DNA from: Bacteroidota bacterium
GTDB lineage: Bacteria > Bacteroidota > Bacteroidia > Chitinophagales > Saprospiraceae
DNA length: 9,163 bases
Direction of reading: 5' to 3'
Assembly (NCBI GenBank): GCA_018969455.1
Contig: JAGWYI010000130.1
Coordinates: forward strand, 1 to 9,163
The notes beneath the pieces are model-generated. The model had not been told where the DNA came from, did no database searches, and was given only the letters and a program-made list of their open reading frames with translations. This document shows positions 1 through 7,400 of the stretch, piece by piece (position 1 is the stretch's first letter; each line of letters begins with the position of its first letter). Both the position numbers and the translations under genes were made by a program.

Positions 1-1
1 C

Positions 2-187
2 GGCCTCGGCGGGTTGCTTACCGATTATATCCTTGAAATTGCTCGAAAACAAGGATACCGCAAAATTGAAGCTTCTTTCCTCAAGCAAAACGGTGCAATG
101 AGACGCCTCTTTGAAAGGAAGGGATTTACCATCGAACCCGGCGATGAAGACTCCAATTGGGCTTTCCTTGCCCTGAAAAAGAAATAG
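2..187 (+). CDS. GNAT-type N-acetyltransferase domain, C-terminal fragment
   Basis: An open frame enters from the left edge and ends at a TAG at 185-187, giving 61 residues. It begins GLGGLLTDYILEIARKQGYR, which resembles the acetyl-CoA-binding loop and following helix of the GNAT fold (motif A, G-x-G-x-L). It continues into an N-G-A-M-x-x-L-F-E-R-K-G-F stretch typical of GNAT motif B, where the substrate side of the fold is completed. The final residues (SNWAFLALKKK) look like the last beta strand and a basic tail. GNAT enzymes transfer an acetyl group from acetyl-CoA to an amine; the substrate cannot be read from this piece. It could be a stand-alone enzyme or the C-terminal domain of a larger protein, such as the acyl-CoA synthetase/GNAT fusions used for protein lysine acetylation. 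The start lies outside the window. No clear terminator follows the stop. Confidence 0.72.
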   Translation, partial: GLGGLLTDYILEIARKQGYRKIEASFLKQNGAMRRLFERKGFTIEPGDEDSNWAFLALKKK

Positions 188-338
188 TCCCCCGCTTTTC
201 CCAGTTTCCCACAAAAAAATCATTCCGATTATTTCAGTGCATAAGCACGCGCACCCTCAAATAGGGGAAGCCCCAATAAGCTATGCTGCCTGGCAAGTAA
301 ATTCATCCAACTACGAATGCGCTTTTACTGGAAATACG

Positions 339-346
339 TACTTTCG
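339..346 (+). promoter_or_regulatory. possible -7 element upstream of the M48 peptidase gene
   Basis: TACTTTCG differs at one position from the Bacteroidetes -7 consensus TAnnTTTG. It lies about 40 bases before the ATG at 386 and downstream of the ATG at 317, so if it is used, translation can only begin at 386. No TTG is seen at the expected distance upstream, so the site is weak evidence. Confidence 0.25.
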
Positions 347-385
347 TGGCCAAACCTTACATCTTTAGCAGCAAAAAAATCAGCC

Positions 386-1207
386 ATGGCCTTTCCTGCA
401 CGGGCAACTCGCCCTTTTTCCATTTTAATTGCCATCCTGGTGGCTGGAGCCGCCTTGTTTAAGTACTACAGCAACAGCTCCTTCAATGAAATAACCGGCG
501 AAAAACAACATATTGCGGTAACACCCGAACAGGAAATCGCAATGGGCCTCCAAAGCACGCCCGGTATGGCCGATGAGTTTGGCGGGTTTAGCACCAACAA
601 AAATGCACTGGCCCTCATTAATGAGGTAGGCCAAAATGTAGTGCAACACTCCGCTGCCGCTCAAACACCTTATAAATACGATTTTCACCTCCTGGCCGAC
701 CCGGAAACCATTAATGCATTCGCTTTGCCAGGCGGACAAATTTTTATCACCGAAGGCCTGCTCGGCAGATTGACCAAAAATGGAAGAACCATTGATAAAG
801 ATATGCTTGCAGGCGTGCTCGGACATGAAATCGGCCATGTGGTGGCACGTCATAGCGCCGAAAAAATGGCAGAAATGGAATTGGCACAAGGTATTACCGG
901 CGCAGTGACCATGGCTACTTACGATCCTAATAACCCCAATTCAGGCTACCTGGCACAAGCGGTTGCCAATATGATTCAACTAAAATACGGCCGCGATCAA
1001 GAATTGCAAAGCGATAACCTCGGTGTGCGATTTATGCTGGAAGCCGGCTATCATCCCGAAAAATTGATTGATGTAATGGAAATCCTGAAACAATCGGCAG
1101 GACCCGATCGTACACCAGAATTTCAATCTACACACCCCGATCCCGAAAATCGCGCTGTTAAAATAAAGGCCGCCATCGAAGAATGGCGCCATAAACTCAA
1201 TCTTTAA
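386..1207 (+). CDS. M48 family zinc metallopeptidase, membrane-anchored
   Basis: This is a predicted periplasmic endopeptidase of family M48, probably acting in envelope protein quality control; its substrate is not known from sequence. Residue numbers are for the 273-residue form starting at 386. A basic N-terminus (MAFPARATRP) is followed by a hydrophobic segment at about 11-25 that is an uncleaved anchor or signal peptide. The catalytic domain has the typical N-A-F-A-L-P-G-G and T-E-G-L-L strands, then HEIGH at 147-151 (the HExxH zinc motif with the catalytic Glu). The third zinc ligand is probably Glu206, in QELQSDNLG, matching the family's ExxxD segment. Near the C-terminus is the conserved STHPDPENR segment. 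There is no TPR extension such as BepA has, so this is the short form. An upstream in-frame ATG at 317 would add 23 residues (MRFYWKYVLSW...). I prefer 386 because a basic run then directly precedes the membrane segment and because a promoter-like element lies between the two starts. The gene converges on arcA, and a hairpin terminator follows. Confidence 0.88.
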   Translation: MAFPARATRPFSILIAILVAGAALFKYYSNSSFNEITGEKQHIAVTPEQEIAMGLQSTPGMADEFGGFSTNKNALALINEVGQNVVQHSAAAQTPYKYDFHLLADPETINAFALPGGQIFITEGLLGRLTKNGRTIDKDMLAGVLGHEIGHVVARHSAEKMAEMELAQGITGAVTMATYDPNNPNSGYLAQAVANMIQLKYGRDQELQSDNLGVRFMLEAGYHPEKLIDVMEILKQSAGPDRTPEFQSTHPDPENRAVKIKAAIEEWRHKLNL

Positions 1208-1221
1208 TGCCGCCTAAAATT

Positions 1222-1261
1222 GGCATGACCTCGTATAATACCAGGCCATGCCCATCTTTTT
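1222..1261. terminator. hairpin terminator between converging genes
   Basis: GGCATG at 1222-1227 pairs with CATGCC at 1247-1252. After one mismatch, CCT at 1229-1231 pairs with AGG at 1243-1245, closing an 11-base loop. On the + strand the stem is followed by CATCTTTTT (T-run 1257-1261), as expected of a Rho-independent terminator for the M48 gene. Read on the - strand, the stem is followed by CAATTTTAG, so it may also end arcA transcripts. It fills most of the 63-base gap between the two convergent stop codons. Confidence 0.7.
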
Positions 1262-1270
1262 GATGCCTCT

Positions 1271-2542
1271 CTAGGAAATCTGCTCGCGTTCAACCGGACA
1301 AGTCATACAATGCGAGCCCCCACGCGCGCGCGACAACTCATTGGATGGAATCGTTATAATGGTGTTTTCAACTTTATCTACCGTTATTTTGCCATTATCC
1401 AGATCGCGCAACAATTTCTCGGCGCCAATAACTTTGTACCCAAAGTCTTTAAATGCCCGCTCTGTCATAGGATTGCGGTCATACGTTACCGCAACACCCG
1501 GTTTCAGTGCCACCAAATTGCAGCCATCGGTCCATTGCTCCCGCTCCTGATAAGGACTTTCTCCCGATCCAGCCCAAATAAATTCCATGTTGGGGTTTAC
1601 CTCCGCAAGTAAAAAATCCTTCAAACAAGCGTACTCCACTTCTTCGCCATTGGCCCGGTGCACATCTACATAAGAGCCCAAGCCATCCTGTACAATCGGC
1701 TTATAACCAACAGTATGATTTTGATTGATTTGGGTAAAAATGGTATCAATATGCATGTAGGTGCGTTCTGCGGGAATGTTTACCTGTACAATGTTTTTTA
1801 TAATGCCCCGATCAAACAAATAATTCTTGATCATTTGAAACGCATAATCGTTGGTGCGCTCCGAATTGCCAATCAGCAGATAATCGGAATGAAACATCAT
1901 CACATCACCACCTTCAATGCTAATGGTCTCGCCTTTTTTCGAAGGCGGAAATTTGTCTACCCGATTCAAATTAACCGTTTTGCCATCATTCTTTAAACGA
2001 CGAAATACCGGATGACTACTAAAGATCAATCGGGTCAGAAAATTCTCCCGAAACCGGGCCTCTTTTGCCGCTTTGGTGATGATAACGTGATCCTTTACCG
2101 TTACCGCAATGTCTCGAGTGAAAATCAAATTCGGAATGGGATCAAATAAAATGCGGTCTTCCGGCTCCAAATACCCCGTAATCAAGGTATCGGCAAGTTG
2201 CTCGGGTGATAAACTGGCCAGTCGCGGAATAAAAGAGTAGGGGAGCTCTTCAAAATCAACAATTTTGTTGATCACCTCGTACTTGCTTTCCTCATCCCGG
2301 GTGCTCTCCGCCAGCAAATCCCGAATCTCCAACACATTTTGCTTTCCTACAAACGCACGAAGAACCTGAACAAAAATGTCGTGCTCCTCCTGCATGTTGG
2401 GTAAATGTACAATGTCATCAAACAAAAGTTCGCCAGCACGTTTGGGGGTAATCCGGGCTATGCCCTCGTCAGGCCGGTGGACAATCACCTTTTTAAGTTT
2501 GCCGATTTCTGAATCTACATAGATTCGGCTGTTTGCGTCCAT
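1271..2542 (-). CDS. arcA: arginine deiminase
   Basis: This cytoplasmic enzyme hydrolyses L-arginine to L-citrulline and ammonia, the first step of the arginine deiminase pathway. The 423-residue protein is close to the usual family length of about 400-420. It shows the complete catalytic set of the guanidino-group-modifying fold: FTRD at 141-144 (Asp144), EGGD at 210-213 (Glu210), HIDT at 264-267 (His264, Asp266), and the nucleophile Cys412 in GGSHCMTCP. The EREQWTDG and YDRNP segments (about 333-358) and the N-terminal SEIGKLKKVIVHRP also match the family. The HCMTCP form of the active-site loop is like that of the Pseudomonas enzyme, as I recall it. The start at 2542 places the conserved strand 11 residues in, as expected, and there is no better upstream ATG. 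No carbamoyltransferase (arcB), carbamate kinase (arcC) or antiporter (arcD) is adjacent in the window, so use in ATP production cannot be shown. It is transcribed divergently from actA. Confidence 0.95.
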   Translation of the reverse strand: MDANSRIYVDSEIGKLKKVIVHRPDEGIARITPKRAGELLFDDIVHLPNMQEEHDIFVQVLRAFVGKQNVLEIRDLLAESTRDEESKYEVINKIVDFEELPYSFIPRLASLSPEQLADTLITGYLEPEDRILFDPIPNLIFTRDIAVTVKDHVIITKAAKEARFRENFLTRLIFSSHPVFRRLKNDGKTVNLNRVDKFPPSKKGETISIEGGDVMMFHSDYLLIGNSERTNDYAFQMIKNYLFDRGIIKNIVQVNIPAERTYMHIDTIFTQINQNHTVGYKPIVQDGLGSYVDVHRANGEEVEYACLKDFLLAEVNPNMEFIWAGSGESPYQEREQWTDGCNLVALKPGVAVTYDRNPMTERAFKDFGYKVIGAEKLLRDLDNGKITVDKVENTIITIPSNELSRARGGSHCMTCPVEREQIS

Positions 2543-2584
2543 ATTTTATCTTTTTGAAATTTTAATGGTTCGGGAAAGTAACAG

Positions 2585-2592
2585 CGAAGGTA
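2585..2592 (-). promoter_or_regulatory. weak -7 element for arcA
   Basis: On the - strand this reads TACCTTCG, one base from TAnnTTTG, and lies 42 bases before the arcA ATG. No TTG is found at the usual 19-21 base distance upstream. It is the best candidate in the region, but not a strong one. Confidence 0.28.
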
Positions 2593-2712
2593 GATCGAAT
2601 TCGGCGAGCAGGAAAATCTTGCCAGAATATCTTTCAAAACCTGTGAAAAATGTACCCTGCAATGCAAAAATGAAAATATTGTGACGCATGGTATGTTTTT
2701 TTTTAAATCTGA

Positions 2713-2743
2713 TTTGGAAACGCAAAGCCCTTGTATACCTTTG
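2713..2743 (+). promoter_or_regulatory. distal actA promoter (Bacteroidetes -33/-7 type)
   Basis: TTTG at 2713-2716 and TACCTTTG at 2736-2743 are separated by 19 bases, matching the Bacteroidetes housekeeping promoter (TTTG, about 19 bases, TAnnTTTG). A run of nine Ts (2696-2704) lies directly upstream. Transcription would begin near 2750 and leave a leader of roughly 220 bases before actA. The -7 element overlaps an 11-base palindrome (2740-2750). Confidence 0.6.
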
Positions 2744-2768
2744 CCGCAAATTTTTAACGCCACGTTAA
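2740..2768. repeat. two adjacent palindromes at the distal promoter start site
   Basis: TTTGC-C-GCAAA at 2740-2750 is a perfect palindrome with a one-base centre. Three bases later, TTAACG-CCA-CGTTAA at 2754-2768 is a perfect 6-base inverted repeat. They cover the end of the -7 element and the expected start site, where a DNA-binding regulator could block initiation; the second could also form a small hairpin at the 5' end of the transcript. No specific regulator is recognised from these sequences. Confidence 0.5.
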
Positions 2769-2823
2769 GAGTTTGTATCAATCCAAATTTCTAAATCAAA
2801 TAACATCCAAGGTTTCAATTTAG

Positions 2824-2841
2824 AGTTTATCTAAATAAACT
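2824..2841. repeat. 7-base inverted repeat upstream of the proximal promoter
   Basis: AGTTTAT at 2824-2830 and ATAAACT at 2835-2841 are perfect inverted copies around CTAA. The repeat ends 17 bases before the TTG of the proximal promoter, a position suited to an activator site. No T-run follows, so it is not a normal terminator, and as an AT-rich stem it would be weak in RNA. Confidence 0.45.
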
Positions 2842-2858
2842 GATTCCTTATATGTTCC

Positions 2859-2889
2859 TTGGCTACGAAAAAAGGGCATGGTACTTTTG
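2859..2889 (+). promoter_or_regulatory. proximal actA promoter (Bacteroidetes -33/-7 type)
   Basis: TTG at 2859-2861, a 20-base spacer and TACTTTTG at 2882-2889 match the Bacteroidetes consensus in full. Transcription would start within about ten bases downstream, giving an untranslated leader of roughly 70-75 bases before the actA ATG at 2969. It is the likelier main promoter of the operon because it is closer to actA. No matching element is seen between actA and actB or between actB and actC, consistent with one transcript. Confidence 0.6.
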
Positions 2890-2968
2890 CACCGTTGAAA
2901 ATCAGATTACAGTCTGACCAACATCATTCCATCGTTCGTTTGTATACACATTCATTTCTTTTCGACAT

Positions 2969-4369
2969 ATGTTGCTGAAACGTATTTGCTGGGTTCTACT
3001 ACTTGCACTCCTCGCCACAGCCAATTCTTTCGCGGCGCCGACCAAAGAAGCTGGTAAGGAATTGTTTACCGCCAACTGCGCCTCCTGCCACAACAAAAAC
3101 ATGAAAGACAACCTCACCGGTCCGGCTCTCGGCGGTGTGGAAGAACGTTGGGCAGCTTTCCCAAAGAAAGACCTGTATTCCTGGATTCGCAACTCTCAAG
3201 CGCTTGTTTCCTCTGGTCACCCACGCGCCACAGAATTGTGGAACAAATGGAAGCCGGTTTTAATGAGCAACTTCCCGGGCCTCACCGACGAACAAATTGA
3301 AAGCACGTTGATGTACATCGATGATGTATACAAAAACGGCAACAAAAAGCCCGATGGCCCTCAAACAGGCACAACAGAAGAAAAAAAGGCCGGCTCCGAA
3401 TTCCCCTGGCTTTTCGTAGGCATGGCCCTTATCCTGGGTTTGCTTGCCTTCGCCCTGATGCGCATCATCGATAACCTGGGTAATGTTGCACGTGTACAGG
3501 CCGGAGATGCGCCCATCCAGAAGACCTGGCTCGACACGATATATTCAAAAGGCTTTATCGCTTTCACCGTTTTTGCAGTTACCCTTATTTTTGGGTATAA
3601 AACGGTCGATAATGCCACCAAAATGGGCCGTACCCAAAACTACCAGCCCTCGCAGCCAATCAAATTCAGCCACAAAATTCACGCTGGCGACAACAAAATT
3701 GATTGCCAATACTGCCACGACTCCGCACGCCGATCCAAGGCATCCTCTATTCCAGGATCCAGTACCTGCATGAACTGCCACGCAGCAATCAAAAAAGGAA
3801 CCATCAGCGGAACCTCCGAGATCACTAAAATTTTTGCTTCCATCGGCTTCGATCCAATCGCCAACAATTACATCCAGGGATACGAAAACTGGAGCGAAAA
3901 ACAAATCGAAGAATTGTACAAAAAATGGATCGGACAAGAATATATGTCGGCCAACTCCCTGACCGCCCTCGATGAAGCAGGTCAGCATGCCGTCGAAAAC
4001 CAGTGGGAAGGTGTTGTTAAAGCACTAAAAGACGATTCCAATGGTAAAATTCAAGGCCCCGTGGAATGGGTGCGCATCCACAACCTGGCCGATCATGCCT
4101 ACTTTAACCATGCACAACACGTTTCTGTAGGCAAAATCGAATGCCAAAAATGTCACGGCCCTATCCAGGAAATGGAAGAAGTATACCAATATTCTACCCT
4201 GGGAATGGGCTGGTGTATTACCTGCCACCGCCAAACAGAAGTGAAATTTACCGATAACGCGTATTACAATCAATACGAACGCTATCACAAAGAACTCAAA
4301 GATGGCGCACGCACGAAAGTAACCGTCGCCGATATCGGCGGTCTTGAATGCCAAAAATGCCACTATTAA
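2969..4369 (+). CDS. actA: alternative complex III subunit ActA, six-heme cytochrome c
   Basis: ActA is the multiheme electron-exit subunit of the quinol-oxidising ACIII in the cytoplasmic membrane, passing electrons from ActB toward a terminal oxidase or soluble cytochrome. The 466-residue protein has a signal peptide at about 1-22 (MLLKRICWVLLLALL, then A-N-S-F-A-A). A monoheme cytochrome c domain follows, with CASCH at 37-41 and a likely axial Met (98 or 99) in VLMSNFPGLTDEQ. One membrane helix spans about 146-167, a short basic loop is probably cytoplasmic, and a second helix spans about 195-210. The C-terminal domain has five more heme sites: CQYCH 246-250, CMNCH 267-271, CQKCH 392-396, CITCH 416-420 and CQKCH 461-465, the last one residue from the C-terminus. 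Two helices leave both heme domains in the periplasm. The C-terminal part matches the pentaheme ActA described in Rhodothermus; the extra N-terminal domain makes six. It is first gene of the operon. No Shine-Dalgarno sequence precedes the ATG. Confidence 0.93.
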   Translation: MLLKRICWVLLLALLATANSFAAPTKEAGKELFTANCASCHNKNMKDNLTGPALGGVEERWAAFPKKDLYSWIRNSQALVSSGHPRATELWNKWKPVLMSNFPGLTDEQIESTLMYIDDVYKNGNKKPDGPQTGTTEEKKAGSEFPWLFVGMALILGLLAFALMRIIDNLGNVARVQAGDAPIQKTWLDTIYSKGFIAFTVFAVTLIFGYKTVDNATKMGRTQNYQPSQPIKFSHKIHAGDNKIDCQYCHDSARRSKASSIPGSSTCMNCHAAIKKGTISGTSEITKIFASIGFDPIANNYIQGYENWSEKQIEELYKKWIGQEYMSANSLTALDEAGQHAVENQWEGVVKALKDDSNGKIQGPVEWVRIHNLADHAYFNHAQHVSVGKIECQKCHGPIQEMEEVYQYSTLGMGWCITCHRQTEVKFTDNAYYNQYERYHKELKDGARTKVTVADIGGLECQKCHY

Positions 4370-4388
4370 TCCCCTTTTTGCCAAAACT

Positions 4389-4413
4389 TTTCCCGAATCC
4401 TCGATCCGGGAAA
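4389..4413 (+). other. hairpin between actA and actB
   Basis: TTTCCCGAATC (4389-4399) and GATCCGGGAAA (4403-4413) form 11-base arms with one mismatch around a CTC loop, 20 bases after the actA stop. The bases after it (TTTCTTC) are only partly T-rich. It could be a partial terminator setting the ActA:ActB ratio, or an mRNA-stabilising or processing element. A full terminator is unlikely because actB and actC lack their own recognisable promoter. Confidence 0.6.
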
Positions 4414-4454
4414 TTTCTTCATCACGTATCGCACAACTTTTATCTTAAGTTCAT

Positions 4455-7400
4455 ATGCACAACGATAACGGTATTTGGGTTAGCACCGAAGATCTGATGC
4501 AGGATCCCAATTTCCTGCAAAATGCAGAACAAGAATTCTCGGTTGAAAATATTGACCAAACCGACGGCCAATGGTCTACCAATCGCCGCGACTTTCTAAA
4601 ATTGCTCGGTTTCGGTTTGGGCGCAGCTACAGTTGCAGCTTCCTGCGAAATTCCTGTTAAAAAGGCAATTCCGTATGTTACCAAACCCGCCGACATCGTT
4701 CCCGGTGTGGCCAATTACTTTGCTTCTTCGTTCGTTCAAGGCGGCGACTATTGCGCAGTTTTAGTTAAAACACGCGAAGGACGCCCTATTAAAATTGAAG
4801 GAAATACGCTCAGCAGCGTAACCGGCGGCGGTACAAGCGCCCGCGCGCAAGCGCAGGTGTTAAGCCTCTATGATACCCGACGCATCAAATTTGCAGGAAA
4901 TGTGAAAGATGCAGAAGTGCATCAGATGAACTGGGCTGATCTGGATAAGGAAATTAAATCGAAATTGGCCGCCGGTGGTAACATCCGCATCATCGCCAAT
5001 TCCGACATGAGCCCCACCTCCCAACGCGCTCTGGCCGAATTCATTGCGAAATACCCCAATACCATTGTGGTACGCTATGATCAAGTGTCTAGCGCTGCAC
5101 TTATCGCTGCCAACAATCTTTGCTTCGGTAAATCTGTCGTTCCTGCCTACCATTTTGATAAAGCAGAAGTAATCGTTTCCTTTGGCGCCGATTTTCTCGG
5201 AACCTGGATCAGTCCTGTCGAATTTGCGCGCGCATACGCACAAAACCGTAAAATAAAAGGTGGCGCTGACAACAAAATGTCCCGCCATTATCAGGTGGAA
5301 AGCCACATGTCGCTCACCGGCTCAAATGCCGATCACCGTATCTTGGTGAAACCGAGCGAACAAGGCGCTGCCATCGTTGCACTCTACAATGCCATCTCCG
5401 GTAATTCAGGAGGCCCCCAACTGAACGAGAAAGCCGCTGAAGCCATTAAAAAGGCAGCGGCCGACCTGAAAAAAGCAGGAGGCAAATCCCTGGTGGTTTC
5501 TGCTTCCAATAACCTGATGGAGCAGATCTATGTGAATAAAATCAACGATCTGTTGGGTAACATCAATACAACCATCGAATTCGGGAATTTCTCCAACCAA
5601 CGACAGGGCGACGAACGCCAAATGGCTCGCCTGATTGAAGAAATGAATGGCGGACAAGTAAATGTTGCCATCGTTTGGGGCGCAAATCCCGCTTTCGACC
5701 TGCCTAATGCCGCAAAATTCAAAGAGGCATTCTCAAAAGTTCCAACCCGCATCTCCTTCAACACCAATGTGGATGAAACCACTGCGCTGTGCAATTATTC
5801 CGCCCCTAGCCACCATCAACTCGAATCCTGGGGTGATGCCAATCCAAAAGCAGGAAAATACAGCCTCATTCAACCTACAATAGCGCCTCTGTTCCAAACC
5901 CGTCAGGCCGAACACAGCCTGCTTGAATGGGCCGATAGCCCCAACCTGGACCGAAACGCTGAACAACCCTATTACAGTTACCTCGTTGCACACTGGTCTA
6001 CAGCGTTGTTCCCAAAACAAACTAAATACAGTACACCCAGCGCCTTCTGGGATATGAGCCTGCACGATGGTATTTTTGAAATTCCAACTACAGAAGCCCC
6101 AGTTTCGTTCAATGCTGGTATTTCCCTCAACCCAGATGGAGTGACCAAACCATCTGCCAGCGAATTGGAAATTTCATTCTACGAAACCGTAAACATCGGC
6201 AACGGCCAATACGCTCACAACCCCTGGTTGCAAGAAATGCCCGATCCGGTAAACCGTACCGTGTGGGGCAATTACCTCAGCATCCCGCTCGAGTGGGATG
6301 GCGTTAACAACATCAATGGTTGGAAAGACCTGAACGACGGCGATAATGTAGAGGTAGAAATTGCTGGAAATAAAATGATCTGCACCGTCGTACGCACATT
6401 CGGTCAAATGCGCGGTACCGTAAGCATCGCCCTCGGCGGCGGTCGCGAAAACGGCGGCTGCGGTGTTGGTTACGGCGTAAATGTAAATCCTTGGCTGCCA
6501 ATGGACGGCGGTATGATTCAATATTATGCCACGGATGTTAAATTGAAACCAACCGGCTCCCGCGATAAACACTTTGCCAGCGTGCAGCACCACCACACCA
6601 TGGGGGTGAAAGCAATGGGTAAAGAAGAAAAAGCAGTAATTAATGTAGACGAAAAATCCCTCGGTTACAAAGGCTTCCAAGGCTCTTTGACCAACCGTTC
6701 CATAATCTTCCAAACCAACCTCAACGAGTTGCACAAACTCGAGGAAGAAATGGAAGAATTCCACAAAGAATCCAAACACCTCAACGAACAAACCCTGTAT
6801 CCCAATTACAGCGAATTCTTTGGAACGGGCTTGAAATGGGGCATGTACGTCGATTTAAATGCCTGCATTGGTTGCGGCGCTTGCCAAATTGCCTGTGTGA
6901 GTGAAAATAATGTGCCTGTCGTAGGTAAAAAAGAGGTGGCTCGCCACCATGAAATGACCTGGCTTCGCATCGACCGCTATTTCTATGGCGATTTCGAAAA
7001 CCCACATGTGGTTTACCAGCCCATGATGTGCCAACACTGCGACAATGCTCCTTGCGAAAATGTATGTCCGGTAAATGCCACCAACCACTCCATGGAAGGC
7101 ATCAACCAAATGGCTTACAACCGTTGCATCGGTACCCGTTATTGCGCCAATAACTGCCCATTCAAAGTTCGGCGCTTCAATTGGCTCGACTATACCACAG
7201 CAGATACTTGGCCTTCCAACGAAGAACGCGTATTCTGGGCCGAAGGTGACGACAAACCCTACTACGCCGACGACCTGGTGCGCATGGTGCTTAATCCGGA
7301 TGTTACCGTTCGATCTCGTGGTGTGATTGAAAAATGTTCCTTCTGCATCCAACGTATTCAAGAAGGCAAACTTACCGCCAAACGGGAAAATCGGGCAATT

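Larger units (their letters stand above)
2543..2968. other. 426-base gene-free region between divergent arcA and actA
   Basis: No convincing gene is seen here. The only frames are short, or shadows without recognisable content. The stretch is AT-rich and holds two tandem promoter-like sites reading toward actA (2713-2743 and 2859-2889), a nine-T tract at 2696-2704 just before the first, inverted repeats at 2740-2750, 2754-2768 and 2824-2841, and a weak promoter-like element for arcA at 2585-2592. Confidence 0.7.

Noticed and set aside
264..274. GGGG-AAG-CCCC as a terminator for the acetyltransferase fragment
   Set aside because: The stem is only four bases and is followed by AATAAG, not a T-run. 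A nearby TGCC-T-GGCA at 287-295 is equally short.
2515..2781. Open frame of 88 codons on the - strand reaching into the arcA start region
   Set aside because: It overlaps the 5' end of arcA in another frame and crosses the distal actA promoter and its palindromes, and it has no recognisable domain.
2852..2917. Short frame of 21 codons (MFLGYEKRAWYF...) in the actA upstream region
   Set aside because: It overlaps both elements of the proximal promoter and shows no recognisable content; the ATG is probably chance.
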